From: an uncultured Clostridium sp.
GTDB taxonomy: Bacteria; Bacillota; Clostridia; TANB77; CAG-508
Length of the DNA: 5,687 nucleotides
Assembly (NCBI GenBank): GCA_900556945.1
Contig: USQP01000060.1
Span: 1 to 5,687, forward strand
Direction of reading: 5' to 3'
Shown: piece after piece, positions 1-5,687 of the stretch
Layout of the letters: each line of letters begins with the position of its first letter
Numbering within the stretch: the first letter of the stretch is position 1
Program-made: the position numbers and the translations under genes
Notes under the pieces: generated by a model
What the model was told of the DNA's origin: nothing
The model's input: only the letters and a program-made list of their open reading frames with translations
Databases searched by the model: none

Positions 1-48
1 CGAGATTACTACGCGTCTCGTGGGCTCGGAGATGTGTATAAGAGACAG
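1..48. other. Synthetic Nextera i7-side adapter (left end)
   Basis: This is not genomic DNA. Positions 30-48 are the 19-bp Tn5 mosaic end AGATGTGTATAAGAGACAG, 15-29 are the Nextera read-2 segment GTCTCGTGGGCTCGG, 7-14 are an 8-base index (TACTACGC) and 1-6 are the start of the P7 side (CGAGAT). From memory, the index read as GCGTAGTA corresponds to Nextera XT v2 N719. Genomic sequence starts at 49. The segment should be trimmed before any repeat or transposon analysis. Confidence 0.98.
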
Positions 49-71
49 GTATACCCGTCCCTAATTAGCCA

Positions 72-302
72 TTAAGCTTTTTCTATTAAAGCCTTAACTG
101 TATCTGTTGGTTTTGCACCATTTTTAATCCATTTTTCTACCTTTTCTTTATCCAAAACAATAGTAGCTGGATCTGTCATTGGGTCATATGTTCCTAATTG
201 TTCAATTATTTTTCCATCTCTTGGAGATTTAGAATCTGCTACAACTATGTGATAGAATGGAGCTTTTTTCTTTCCTTGTCTTTGTAATCTGATTTTTACC
301 AT
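72..302 (-). CDS. rpsP: 30S ribosomal protein S16
   Basis: S16 is a small-subunit ribosomal protein that binds 16S rRNA during 30S assembly. The 76-residue product starts with the family signature [20 protein letters not shown], continues with the conserved [10 protein letters not shown] segment and has the EQLGTYDP motif near residues 34-41. It lacks the long variable C-terminal tail of some homologues, which is within the normal range. The ATG at 302 is supported by a textbook AGGAGGTGA (308-316) with 8 bases between AGGAGG and the start. It lies 130 bases after ffh, the usual ylxM-ffh-rpsP order of Bacillota. The genes commonly following it there (KH-domain RNA-binding protein, rimM, trmD, rplS) would lie beyond the fragment. 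Only 23 genomic bases remain after its stop, so no terminator can be assessed. Nothing in the coding sequence looks damaged. Confidence 0.97.
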   Translation of the reverse strand: MVKIRLQRQGKKKAPFYHIVVADSKSPRDGKIIEQLGTYDPMTDPATIVLDKEKVEKWIKNGAKPTDTVKALIEKA

Positions 303-348
303 TTATTTCACCTCCTGAAATTTGATTGTTTCTATTTTATACAATTTC

Positions 349-403
349 GCTTTGCTCAATTGCATAAGTTATCTGTAAGAAGCAAAGCTTTAACAGCTAA
401 CTT
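349..403 (-). repeat. Overlapping inverted repeats in the ffh-rpsP gap
   Basis: The intergenic stretch contains two competing inverted repeats. One pairs 366-375 with 394-403 (9 of 10 positions complementary) and encloses a small AAGC-TTT-GCTT hairpin. The other pairs 349-356 exactly with 381-388 (GCTTTGCT/AGCAAAGC, 8 bp, 24-base loop). Both use bases 381-388, so in the minus-strand transcript the two folds would exclude each other. Neither is followed by a T run, so this does not look like an ordinary intrinsic terminator. It might be an mRNA processing or stability element or a leader structure for rpsP, or simply chance in AT-rich DNA. The rest of the 303-432 gap holds only the rpsP ribosome binding site and AT-rich sequence. 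Confidence 0.35.
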
Positions 404-432
404 AAATTTAAAAATTTAATAACATTTTAATA

Positions 433-1786
433 TTAGAATTTAAAGTTTTTTAACGAATTTTCATCTATGCCCTTCATCAACTTTTTCATTCCACCTTTAT
501 CATTTTTCATCTTTTTCATCATTTTCTGAGTCATTTCAAATGATTTTATGAATTTATTGATATCTTGTACGGTTGTTCCACTACCTTTTGCTATACGCTG
601 TCTACGACTTGCATTTAAAAGTTTAGTATCTCTCTTTTCTGCTTTTGTCATAGAACATATTATTGCTTCTATTTTCACAAATTCTTTATCATCTATTTTT
701 ACATCTTTTAATTGATTCATTCCTGGAATCATTTTTAATAAAGATGAGAAAGATCCCATTTTTTTGATTTGCCTTATCTGTGCTAAATAATCATCTAAGT
801 CAAATTCTTTTTTTCTTAATTGTTTTTCTAGTTTTTCTGCTTGCTCTAAATCAAATGATTCTTCCGCTTTTTCAATAACTGATAAAATGTCTCCCATTCC
901 TAAGATTCTTTGTGCCATTCTATCTGGATGGAAGACTTCGATGTCACTTAATTTTTCTCCTGTGGCAGCAAATTTAATTGGCTTCCCTGTTACTTTTTTT
1001 ACCGATAATGCACTACCGCCACGTGTATCACCATCTAGCTTTGTTAGCACTACTCCATCAATTCCTAGAGCTTCATTGAATTTTTCTGCTACATTTACAG
1101 CATCTTGACCTGTCATACTATCGACTACAAGTAGAATTTCATGTGGCTTCACTCCTGCTTTTAGATTTTTTAATTCATCCATTAATGCTTCATCGATATG
1201 TAAACGTCCTGCTGTATCTAAAATCACTACATCATTTAATTTCGAAATAGCTGTTGACATGGCTTGTTTTGCTATATGAACCACATCTTTTGATGCTTCA
1301 TTTGCAAAAACTGGAATATTTAATTGTTTTCCAACAACTTGCAATTGTTTAATAGCCGCAGGTCTGTAAACGTCGCATGCTACTAATAATGGATTTTTAC
1401 CTTGTTTTCTTAGTAAATTAGCAAGTTTTCCAGATGTAGTAGTCTTACCAGAACCTTGAAGACCTACTAGCATAATTACTGTTGGTGGATTAGGAGTAAA
1501 ATTAATTCTACTCTCTGTTCCTCCGAAGTAATTCTACTAACTCATCTTTAACAATTTTTACGACTTGTTGTCCTGGTGTTAAAGATTTTAAAACATCTTG
1601 ACCAAGTGCTTTTTCTCGAATAGTTTCTATGAAATCTTTTACTATTTTATAGTTAACATCTGCTTCTAAAAGTGCAAGTTTAACCTCTCTTAGCATTTCC
1701 TTTAAATCAGATTCCGTAATTCTTGCTTTTCCTCTAATTTTTCTTGTTATTTCCTGTAATCTAGAAGATAGTCCTTCAAAAGCCAT
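433..1786 (-). CDS. ffh: Signal recognition particle protein Ffh, interrupted by a +1 frameshift
   Basis: Ffh is the SRP54-type GTPase that binds SRP RNA and the signal sequences of nascent membrane proteins and delivers ribosomes to FtsY at the membrane. The ATG at 1786 follows AGGAG (1795-1799) with 8 bases of spacing. Residues 1-87 form the N domain (MAFEGLSSRLQEITRKIRGK, ALLEADVN). After one extra base at 1525 the protein resumes in another frame with GGTESRINFTPNPPTVI and then MLVGLQGSGKTTTSGK. Rejoined, it is 450 residues, normal for the family. In rejoined numbering the P-loop GLQGSGKT is at about 108-115, DTAGR at 190-194, TKLDGD at 248-253, and the M-domain RNA-binding motif SRRQRIAKGSG at 393-403, followed by a methionine-rich tail. 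Without frameshifting, translation ends at TAG (1508-1510) after 92 residues. Because Ffh is normally essential, a sequence error or a recoding event is likelier than true loss. The flanking frames show no other damage. Confidence 0.95.
1519..1534 (-). other. +1 frameshift site in ffh (extra base at 1525)
   Basis: Read on the minus strand, the codons are GAA TTA CTT, then one surplus C (G on the plus strand at 1525), then GGA GGA ACA. Skipping that base gives ELLGGTES, matching the conserved ELMGG-type junction between the N and G domains of Ffh. In the unshifted frame the codons are CTT CGG AGG AAC AGA GAG TAG. The surplus base is not in a homopolymer. Whether it is an error, a mutation or a recoding signal cannot be decided from one sequence. 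Confidence 0.9.
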
Positions 1787-1832
1787 AATTTCAACTCCTA
1801 TTCTTAACTTTTTGTTTCTTATGTCATTTTAA

Positions 1833-2180
1833 TTATACTAAACAATTTAATTCTTTTTTTATACTTTCTAAAACACTTGCTATTTGTTTGTCCGAAGAAT
1901 CTCTTTGTATTCTTGTTAATTCTGATAAAGCTTTTTCAATTCTTTTTTCTTGATTTAACGTCCTTTTCATAAACATTAGCTTTTCTTCGTATTCGAAAAG
2001 TTTTTTCTCCCCTTTCTTTATGATGTCTCTAACAGCTTGTCTTGTAATGTTATGATTTTCTGCAATTTCAGATAATGACAAGTCATTATTATAGTAATCA
2101 TCTATGAATTCAAATTGTTTTTTTGTTAAAAGCTTACCATATAATTGGCATAACATACTAATCTTTACTTTTTCCTCCAT
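1833..2180 (-). CDS. ylxM: YlxM/p13-like helix-turn-helix protein (UPF0122)
   Basis: This 115-residue protein belongs to the YlxM family of small putative DNA-binding proteins encoded next to ffh in many Bacillota; a role linked to the SRP pathway has been proposed from that position and from streptococcal work. Residues about 18-68 resemble a sigma-70 region 4-like HTH: LTKKQFEFIDDYYNNDLSLS, then EIAENHNITRQAVRDIIKKG, in which ITRQAVRD is the likely recognition helix. The C-terminal half is charged and probably helical. I place the start at ATG 2180, not the upstream GTG at 2189, because the GTG is itself part of the ribosome binding site and has no good site of its own. The gene is the first of the ylxM-ffh-rpsP group, 46 bases before ffh, and lies just after a clear promoter. 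Family assignment is strong; molecular function is inferred. Confidence 0.92.
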   Translation of the reverse strand: MEEKVKISMLCQLYGKLLTKKQFEFIDDYYNNDLSLSEIAENHNITRQAVRDIIKKGEKKLFEYEEKLMFMKRTLNQEKRIEKALSELTRIQRDSSDKQIASVLESIKKELNCLV

Positions 2181-2184
2181 AGTA

Positions 2185-2194
2185 ATCACCTCTT
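2185..2194 (-). promoter_or_regulatory. Ribosome binding site that fixes the ylxM start
   Basis: The minus strand reads AAGAGGTGAT, with 7 bases between the GAGGT core (2188-2192) and the ATG at 2180. The alternative GTG start (2187-2189) falls inside this element, which argues against it. Confidence 0.8.
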
Positions 2195-2211
2195 TTTTGT
2201 AATGCTAATAT

Positions 2212-2240
2212 ACTTTACACCATTTCCGAGCATTTGTCAA
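2212..2240 (-). promoter_or_regulatory. Predicted sigma-A-type promoter for ylxM-ffh
   Basis: A perfect -35 TTGACA (2235-2240) is followed by exactly 17 bases and then TAAAGT (2212-2217), a 4-of-6 match to the -10 consensus. Transcription would start near 2205, giving a leader of about 25 bases that contains the ylxM ribosome binding site. A TATATT farther downstream would need a 22-base spacer and is less likely. The promoter separates ylxM-ffh from pheST as its own transcription unit. Upstream of it, 2241-2275 shows nothing recognisable. Confidence 0.6.
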
Positions 2241-2275
2241 GTGTTTTGGTGAAATTTGTTGAGATTGGACACTTT

Positions 2276-2339
2276 GGAACGCTTGGGGACAGGTCTTAAA
2301 TGTCTCATGAAACATTTAAGACCTGTCCCTAAGCGTTCC
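2276..2339. repeat. Long near-perfect palindromic repeat between pheT and ylxM
   Basis: Two 28-base arms (2276-2303 and 2312-2339) are reverse complements except at one pair, G2285 with T2330. The loop is 8 bases (CTCATGAA) and itself contains the palindrome TCATGA. The arms contain the GC-rich core GGGGACAGGTCT, which stands out from the AT-rich surroundings. On a plus-strand transcript the odd pair is a G-U wobble; on the minus strand it is an A-C mismatch. No T run follows on either strand, so it is not a typical intrinsic terminator, although a 28-bp stem after pheT could block or process the transcript. The GGGGAC-RGGTCT type of core resembles dispersed palindromes of Clostridia associated with REP-type tyrosine transposases; that resemblance is from memory. 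Confidence 0.85.
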
Positions 2340-2352
2340 TATGTTCCTGTTT

Positions 2353-4728
2353 CTACTGTCTTAATTTAACATTTTCCAATTTTTCTACACTTGAAATAAT
2401 CTTTGTAAAAATAGTTGTTACCTCATCTTCTGTCAATGTTTTTTTGCTATCATTAAATGTCAATGAATATGCTATTGATTTTTCATCTTTTCCAATATTT
2501 TCTCCTGTATATATATCAAATACCTCTATATTAGTTAATAATTTTCCACCTGCTTTTTTTATTACTTTTTCTATTTCGCATGAAGAAATATTTTTATCCA
2601 TTACAAAAGCTACATCTTTTTTTACATTTGGGAATTTTGAAATTTCTTTATATTTCATCTTTCCAACTTTTTTTGCTAATAATTTATCTAGGTTTATTTC
2701 CATAACATATACTGCATCTTTACATGTAGATGGATGTATTTTTCCAACTATACCAACATTTTCGCCATTAACATTTATCTCAGCTGTTTGTCCTGGATGA
2801 AATTCATTTGGTATATTTTTTGTAATTATAAAACTATATCTATTTTCATAACCTAAATAATTTAATAATTCTTCCACTACACCTTTTATAATATAGAAGT
2901 CAACATTAGCTTTATTACCTACTCCTAAATAATATTCGCCTGTCATTAAAGCAACTATTTTTTGGTTTTCACCGTATTCATCACCTTTTTTGAAAAATCC
3001 CTTTCCTATTTCAAAAATACAGACATTTTTATTTTCTCTAGCCTTATTATATTCATATATTTTTATCATTGAAGAAATCAAACTATATCTTAAAGCATTT
3101 CTTTCCTCTGCCAAAGGATCTAATAATTTTACAACCTCAAAGTCATCTGTTGTATATTTTTTAGCATCTTCATCACTAGTAAAAATCATAGATAATGTTT
3201 CATTTAACCCAAGTGATACCATTTTATTTCTTATTTTTCTTGTAGTCTTATCATAACTTCCTTGTTTTACAGGTAAAACTGGCAATTTTCCTTGAATGTT
3301 GTCTACCCCATATATACGTCCAACTTCTTCTATTAAATCTTCTTTAATTGAAATATCTAGTCTTCTTCTAGGTACTGAAACAACAACTTTTGTATCATCT
3401 GCCTCATAAGTGAATCCTAATTTTTTAAATACATCTAATATATCCTTGTTAGAAATTTCAGTTCCTAATACATCAGTGATATTTTTAAATGTAATTTCTA
3501 TTTTTTTGTCTTCCTTTTGGCTCTTGTCATATTCGCACATACTTGTTATTACTGTTCCATTTGCATATTTTTCCAATAAATGACAAGCTCTTTTTATTGC
3601 CATATATGTTCTGTTTGAATCTAGACCTTTTTCGAATCTGTTACTTGCTTCACTTCTTAATATTTTCTTTGCTGTTTTTCTAACTCTTACTCCATTAAAT
3701 ATAGCAGATTCTATTATTATATTTCTCGTGTCTTTTGTAACTTCTGTTTCAAGTCCACCCATAACTCCTGCTAAACCAATTGATTTTTCCAGTGTTGCAA
3801 TTACTATATCATTTTCATCTAATGTTCTTTCATTATCATCTAGTGTTGTTAATTTTTCTCCATTCTTAGCCATCCTAACAACCATTGTGTCATTTAACTT
3901 ATCAGCATCATAAAAATGTAAAGGTTGACCTATTTCAAGCATTACATAATTACTTATATCCACTACATTATTTATAGGTCTTATTCCACATGCCATTAGC
4001 CTATTTTTTATAAATGCAGGACTTTCTTTTATTTCTACATTTTCTACTTTTTTAGCTAAAAATACAGAACAATTATCAGTTTGTATATCTAATTTAAATG
4101 ATTTATTTATATCTTCTCCTGATTCCTTATGTGATAAATTAACATCTTTTACTTTTTTATTATATATTGCTCCTAATTCATATGCCATTCCAAGCATACT
4201 TAATAAATCGCCACGATTTGCTGTTAATTCAAAATCGATAATTTCATCATCAAACCCTAAATATTTTATTGGGTCTTCTCCAACAACTGCATCTTCACCT
4301 AATTCACATATTCCATCTCTATCAGCATCTGTTAAAAATTTGTTATCTACCCCTAATTCTGCTATTGAACACATCATTCCATTAGATTCTACACCACGAA
4401 TCATTCCTTTTTTTATTGCAACGTCATTTGGAAGTTTTGCTCCTACAAGTGCTACTATAACTTTAATTCCTGTTCTTGCATTTGGTGCTCCACAAACAAT
4501 TTGTAAGGTTTCTTTTCCAACATCAACCATACAAACATGTAAATGGTCAGAATCTGGATGCTCTTCACATGTTTTTATTTGTCCAATCACAAGATTTGTG
4601 GCATTTACAAATTTTTCTGCTACATCATATTCATTTCCTACTCTTGTCATATCTTCAGCAATTGTTTTTATATCTAAATTGTCATCTAAATCTATATAAT
4701 CTTTTACAAAATTTCTACTTAATATCAT
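2353..4728 (-). CDS. pheT: Phenylalanyl-tRNA synthetase beta subunit
   Basis: PheT forms the cytoplasmic alpha2-beta2 enzyme with PheS, helps bind tRNA-Phe and hydrolyses mischarged Tyr-tRNA-Phe. The intact product of 791 residues has the full bacterial length. Visible domains: an EMAP/OB-type tRNA-binding domain at about 44-155 (HPDSDHLHVCMVDVG, VCGAPNAR, GMIRGVESNGMMCS); the B3/B4 editing domain at about 212-385 with GLAGVMGG at 318-325; B5 at about 405-475 (VPRRRLDI, DLIEEVGRIYG); a catalytic-like core at about 485-685 (LDPLAEERNALRYSLI, FHPGQTAEI); and an anticodon-binding FDX-ACB domain from about 697 (KFPNVKKDVAFVMD). The ATG at 4728 is 2 bases after the pheS stop. Only a weak AAAGGAT lies upstream, about 13 bases away, so translation is probably coupled to pheS. 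No frame damage or missing domain was seen. Confidence 0.98.
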   Translation of the reverse strand: MILSRNFVKDYIDLDDNLDIKTIAEDMTRVGNEYDVAEKFVNATNLVIGQIKTCEEHPDSDHLHVCMVDVGKETLQIVCGAPNARTGIKVIVALVGAKLPNDVAIKKGMIRGVESNGMMCSIAELGVDNKFLTDADRDGICELGEDAVVGEDPIKYLGFDDEIIDFELTANRGDLLSMLGMAYELGAIYNKKVKDVNLSHKESGEDINKSFKLDIQTDNCSVFLAKKVENVEIKESPAFIKNRLMACGIRPINNVVDISNYVMLEIGQPLHFYDADKLNDTMVVRMAKNGEKLTTLDDNERTLDENDIVIATLEKSIGLAGVMGGLETEVTKDTRNIIIESAIFNGVRVRKTAKKILRSEASNRFEKGLDSNRTYMAIKRACHLLEKYANGTVITSMCEYDKSQKEDKKIEITFKNITDVLGTEISNKDILDVFKKLGFTYEADDTKVVVSVPRRRLDISIKEDLIEEVGRIYGVDNIQGKLPVLPVKQGSYDKTTRKIRNKMVSLGLNETLSMIFTSDEDAKKYTTDDFEVVKLLDPLAEERNALRYSLISSMIKIYEYNKARENKNVCIFEIGKGFFKKGDEYGENQKIVALMTGEYYLGVGNKANVDFYIIKGVVEELLNYLGYENRYSFIITKNIPNEFHPGQTAEINVNGENVGIVGKIHPSTCKDAVYVMEINLDKLLAKKVGKMKYKEISKFPNVKKDVAFVMDKNISSCEIEKVIKKAGGKLLTNIEVFDIYTGENIGKDEKSIAYSLTFNDSKKTLTEDEVTTIFTKIISSVEKLENVKLRQ

Positions 4729-4730
4729 AT

Positions 4731-5638
4731 TTATTCAGCATCCTTTCTATCAAATTGTTTTAAAAATCTAACATCATTTGTATATAAATAACGTACATCT
4801 GGTATTGCATATTTAAACATTGTTATTCTGTCTAATCCTGGTCCAAACGCAAATCCACCCCATTCTTCTGGATCATATCCTCCCATTTTTAACACGTTTG
4901 GGTGTACCATACCCGCTGCAAATACTTCAATCCATCCTGTTTTCTTGCATAATGTACATCCTTTTCCTCCACATTTAAAACATGTTACATCTACTTCATA
5001 TGATGGTTCTGTAAATGGAAAATAACTTGGTCTAAAACGTAATTCTGAATTTTTTCCTAACATTTTTCTTGCAAATACCTCAAGGGTTCCTTTTAGGTCT
5101 GCAAGTGATACGTTTCTATCTTTTTTATCAATTACTAATCCCTCAACTTGGGCAAATTGTGGTGAATGTGTCGCATCATCTTCTCTTCTATATGTCTTTC
5201 CTGGACAAATTATTCTTATTGGCTCTTTTCCACCTTTCTCTTCCATTATCCTTGCTTGTGCTGAAGAAGTTTGAGTTCTTAACAAATATTCATTTGTTAT
5301 ATAGAAACTATCTTGCATATCTCTTGCCGGGTGGCCTTCTGGTAAGTTTAATTTTTTAAAACAATATTCATCTGTTTCTAACTCTGGTCCTGATACTACA
5401 TCATAGCCCATTGAAACAAATAAGTCTTCTACTTCTTCAATCACTAAATTCATTGGGTGTTTGCTTCCCCTTACCATTTTTTTGCTTGGAAGTGTTATAT
5501 CTATTTTTTCATTCTCTAGTTTTTCATTTAATTCAATCTGTTTAAATTCTTTTTCTTTTTTTAATATTAAACTCTCTAGCTCATCTCTAACACTATTTAC
5601 TAGACTTCCAATTACTGGTCTTTCTTCTGGTGATAAAC
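4731..5638 (-). CDS. pheS: Phenylalanyl-tRNA synthetase alpha subunit, N-terminus missing
   Basis: PheS is the catalytic class II subunit that activates phenylalanine with ATP and transfers it to tRNA-Phe. The frame stays open to the adapter junction, so the gene is 5'-truncated by the fragment edge: 301 residues remain, from [10 protein letters not shown] onward, and about 45-48 N-terminal residues are missing compared with Bacillus PheS. The in-frame ATG at 5477 is internal, because conserved N-terminal coiled-coil sequence precedes it. In fragment numbering, residues about 1-45 are that coiled coil. Motif 2 is at about 148-166 ([19 protein letters not shown]), a Cys-x2-Cys-x4-Cys-x2-Cys knuckle at 219-230 is as in Bacillus homologues, and motif 3 (GPGLDR) is at 265-270 just after the GFAF substrate-pocket strand. 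The stop is 2 bases before pheT. The promoter and any T-box leader are outside the window. Confidence 0.97.
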
Positions 5639-5687
5639 CTGTCTCTTATACACATCTCCGAGCCCACGAGACGCGTAGTAATCTCGT
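5639..5687. other. Synthetic Nextera i7-side adapter (right end)
   Basis: The sequence contains the reverse-complement mosaic end CTGTCTCTTATACACATCT (5639-5657), then CCGAGCCCACGAGAC (5658-5672), the index GCGTAGTA (5673-5680) and ATCTCGT (5681-5687). It is the exact reverse complement of 1-48 plus one base. Genomic sequence therefore ends at 5638. The apparent continuation of the pheS frame into 5639 and beyond is adapter. Confidence 0.98.

Noticed and set aside
334..341. An rpsP-specific promoter with the TATAAAAT box on the minus strand
   Set aside because: No acceptable -35 hexamer is found at 16-18 bases; the nearest TTGAGC is only about 12 bases away. A TATA-like string is expected by chance in AT-rich DNA.
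433..1473. A separate 346-residue GTPase gene starting at the ATG at 1473
   Set aside because: The reading frame stays open upstream through 17 codons of conserved Ffh sequence to the N-domain junction, and the ATG has no nearby ribosome binding site. GGAGG at 1520-1524 is too far away and encodes the conserved Gly-Gly.
2276..2339. A classical rho-independent terminator for pheT
   Set aside because: The stem is long and strong, but the minus-strand sequence after it begins AAAGTGTCC with no U tract, and the length and symmetry fit a dispersed palindrome better.
4340..4763. Plus-strand open frames opposite pheT and pheS
   Set aside because: They lie antisense within well-conserved genes, show no family resemblance, and reflect complementary codon bias.
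4731..5477. A complete short PheS of 248 residues starting at the ATG at 5477
   Set aside because: The frame continues upstream for 53 conserved codons to the adapter junction, so the gene is truncated and this ATG is internal.
1..5687. A Tn5-like composite transposon bounded by terminal inverted repeats
   Set aside because: The inverted repeats are exact commercial adapter, index and mosaic-end sequence, there is no transposase, and the contents are housekeeping genes.

Overview
The window is one AT-rich bacterial fragment, about 5.6 kb of genomic DNA (49-5638), with the same synthetic Nextera i7-side adapter attached in inverted orientation at both ends (1-48 and 5639-5687). All five genes lie on the minus strand, so transcription runs from high to low coordinates. 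The protein sequences, strong AGGAGG-type ribosome binding sites, AGA-rich arginine codon use and the ylxM-ffh-rpsP order point to a low-GC Bacillota (Clostridia- or Bacilli-like). TGG encodes Trp at the conserved sites I checked and no in-frame TGA was seen, so the standard bacterial code fits. I cannot name a genus.

In transcription order: pheS (5638 to 4731, N-terminus cut by the fragment edge) and pheT (4728 to 2353) encode the two subunits of phenylalanyl-tRNA synthetase and are separated by only 2 bases. A 172-base gap follows. It holds a near-perfect 28-bp-arm palindrome (2276-2339) and then a good sigma-A-type promoter (2240-2212). That promoter should drive ylxM (2180 to 1833, HTH protein), ffh (1786 to 433, SRP GTPase) and probably rpsP (302 to 72, ribosomal protein S16). 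The 130-base ffh-rpsP gap contains overlapping inverted repeats of uncertain meaning.

Functionally this is a translation and protein-targeting block: charging of tRNA-Phe, co-translational targeting of membrane proteins, and a small-subunit ribosomal protein. It is not an accessory or defence region, and I found no sign of an undescribed multi-gene system.

The points worth a second look are: (1) ffh carries a single extra base at 1525, so its N domain and GTPase/M domains are in different frames, at a CUU-CGG-AGG context; (2) the dispersed-repeat-like palindrome sits exactly between the pheST and ylxM-ffh blocks; (3) a short match to that palindrome lies just downstream of rpsP at the fragment edge; (4) the terminal inverted repeats are library adapters, not a transposon.
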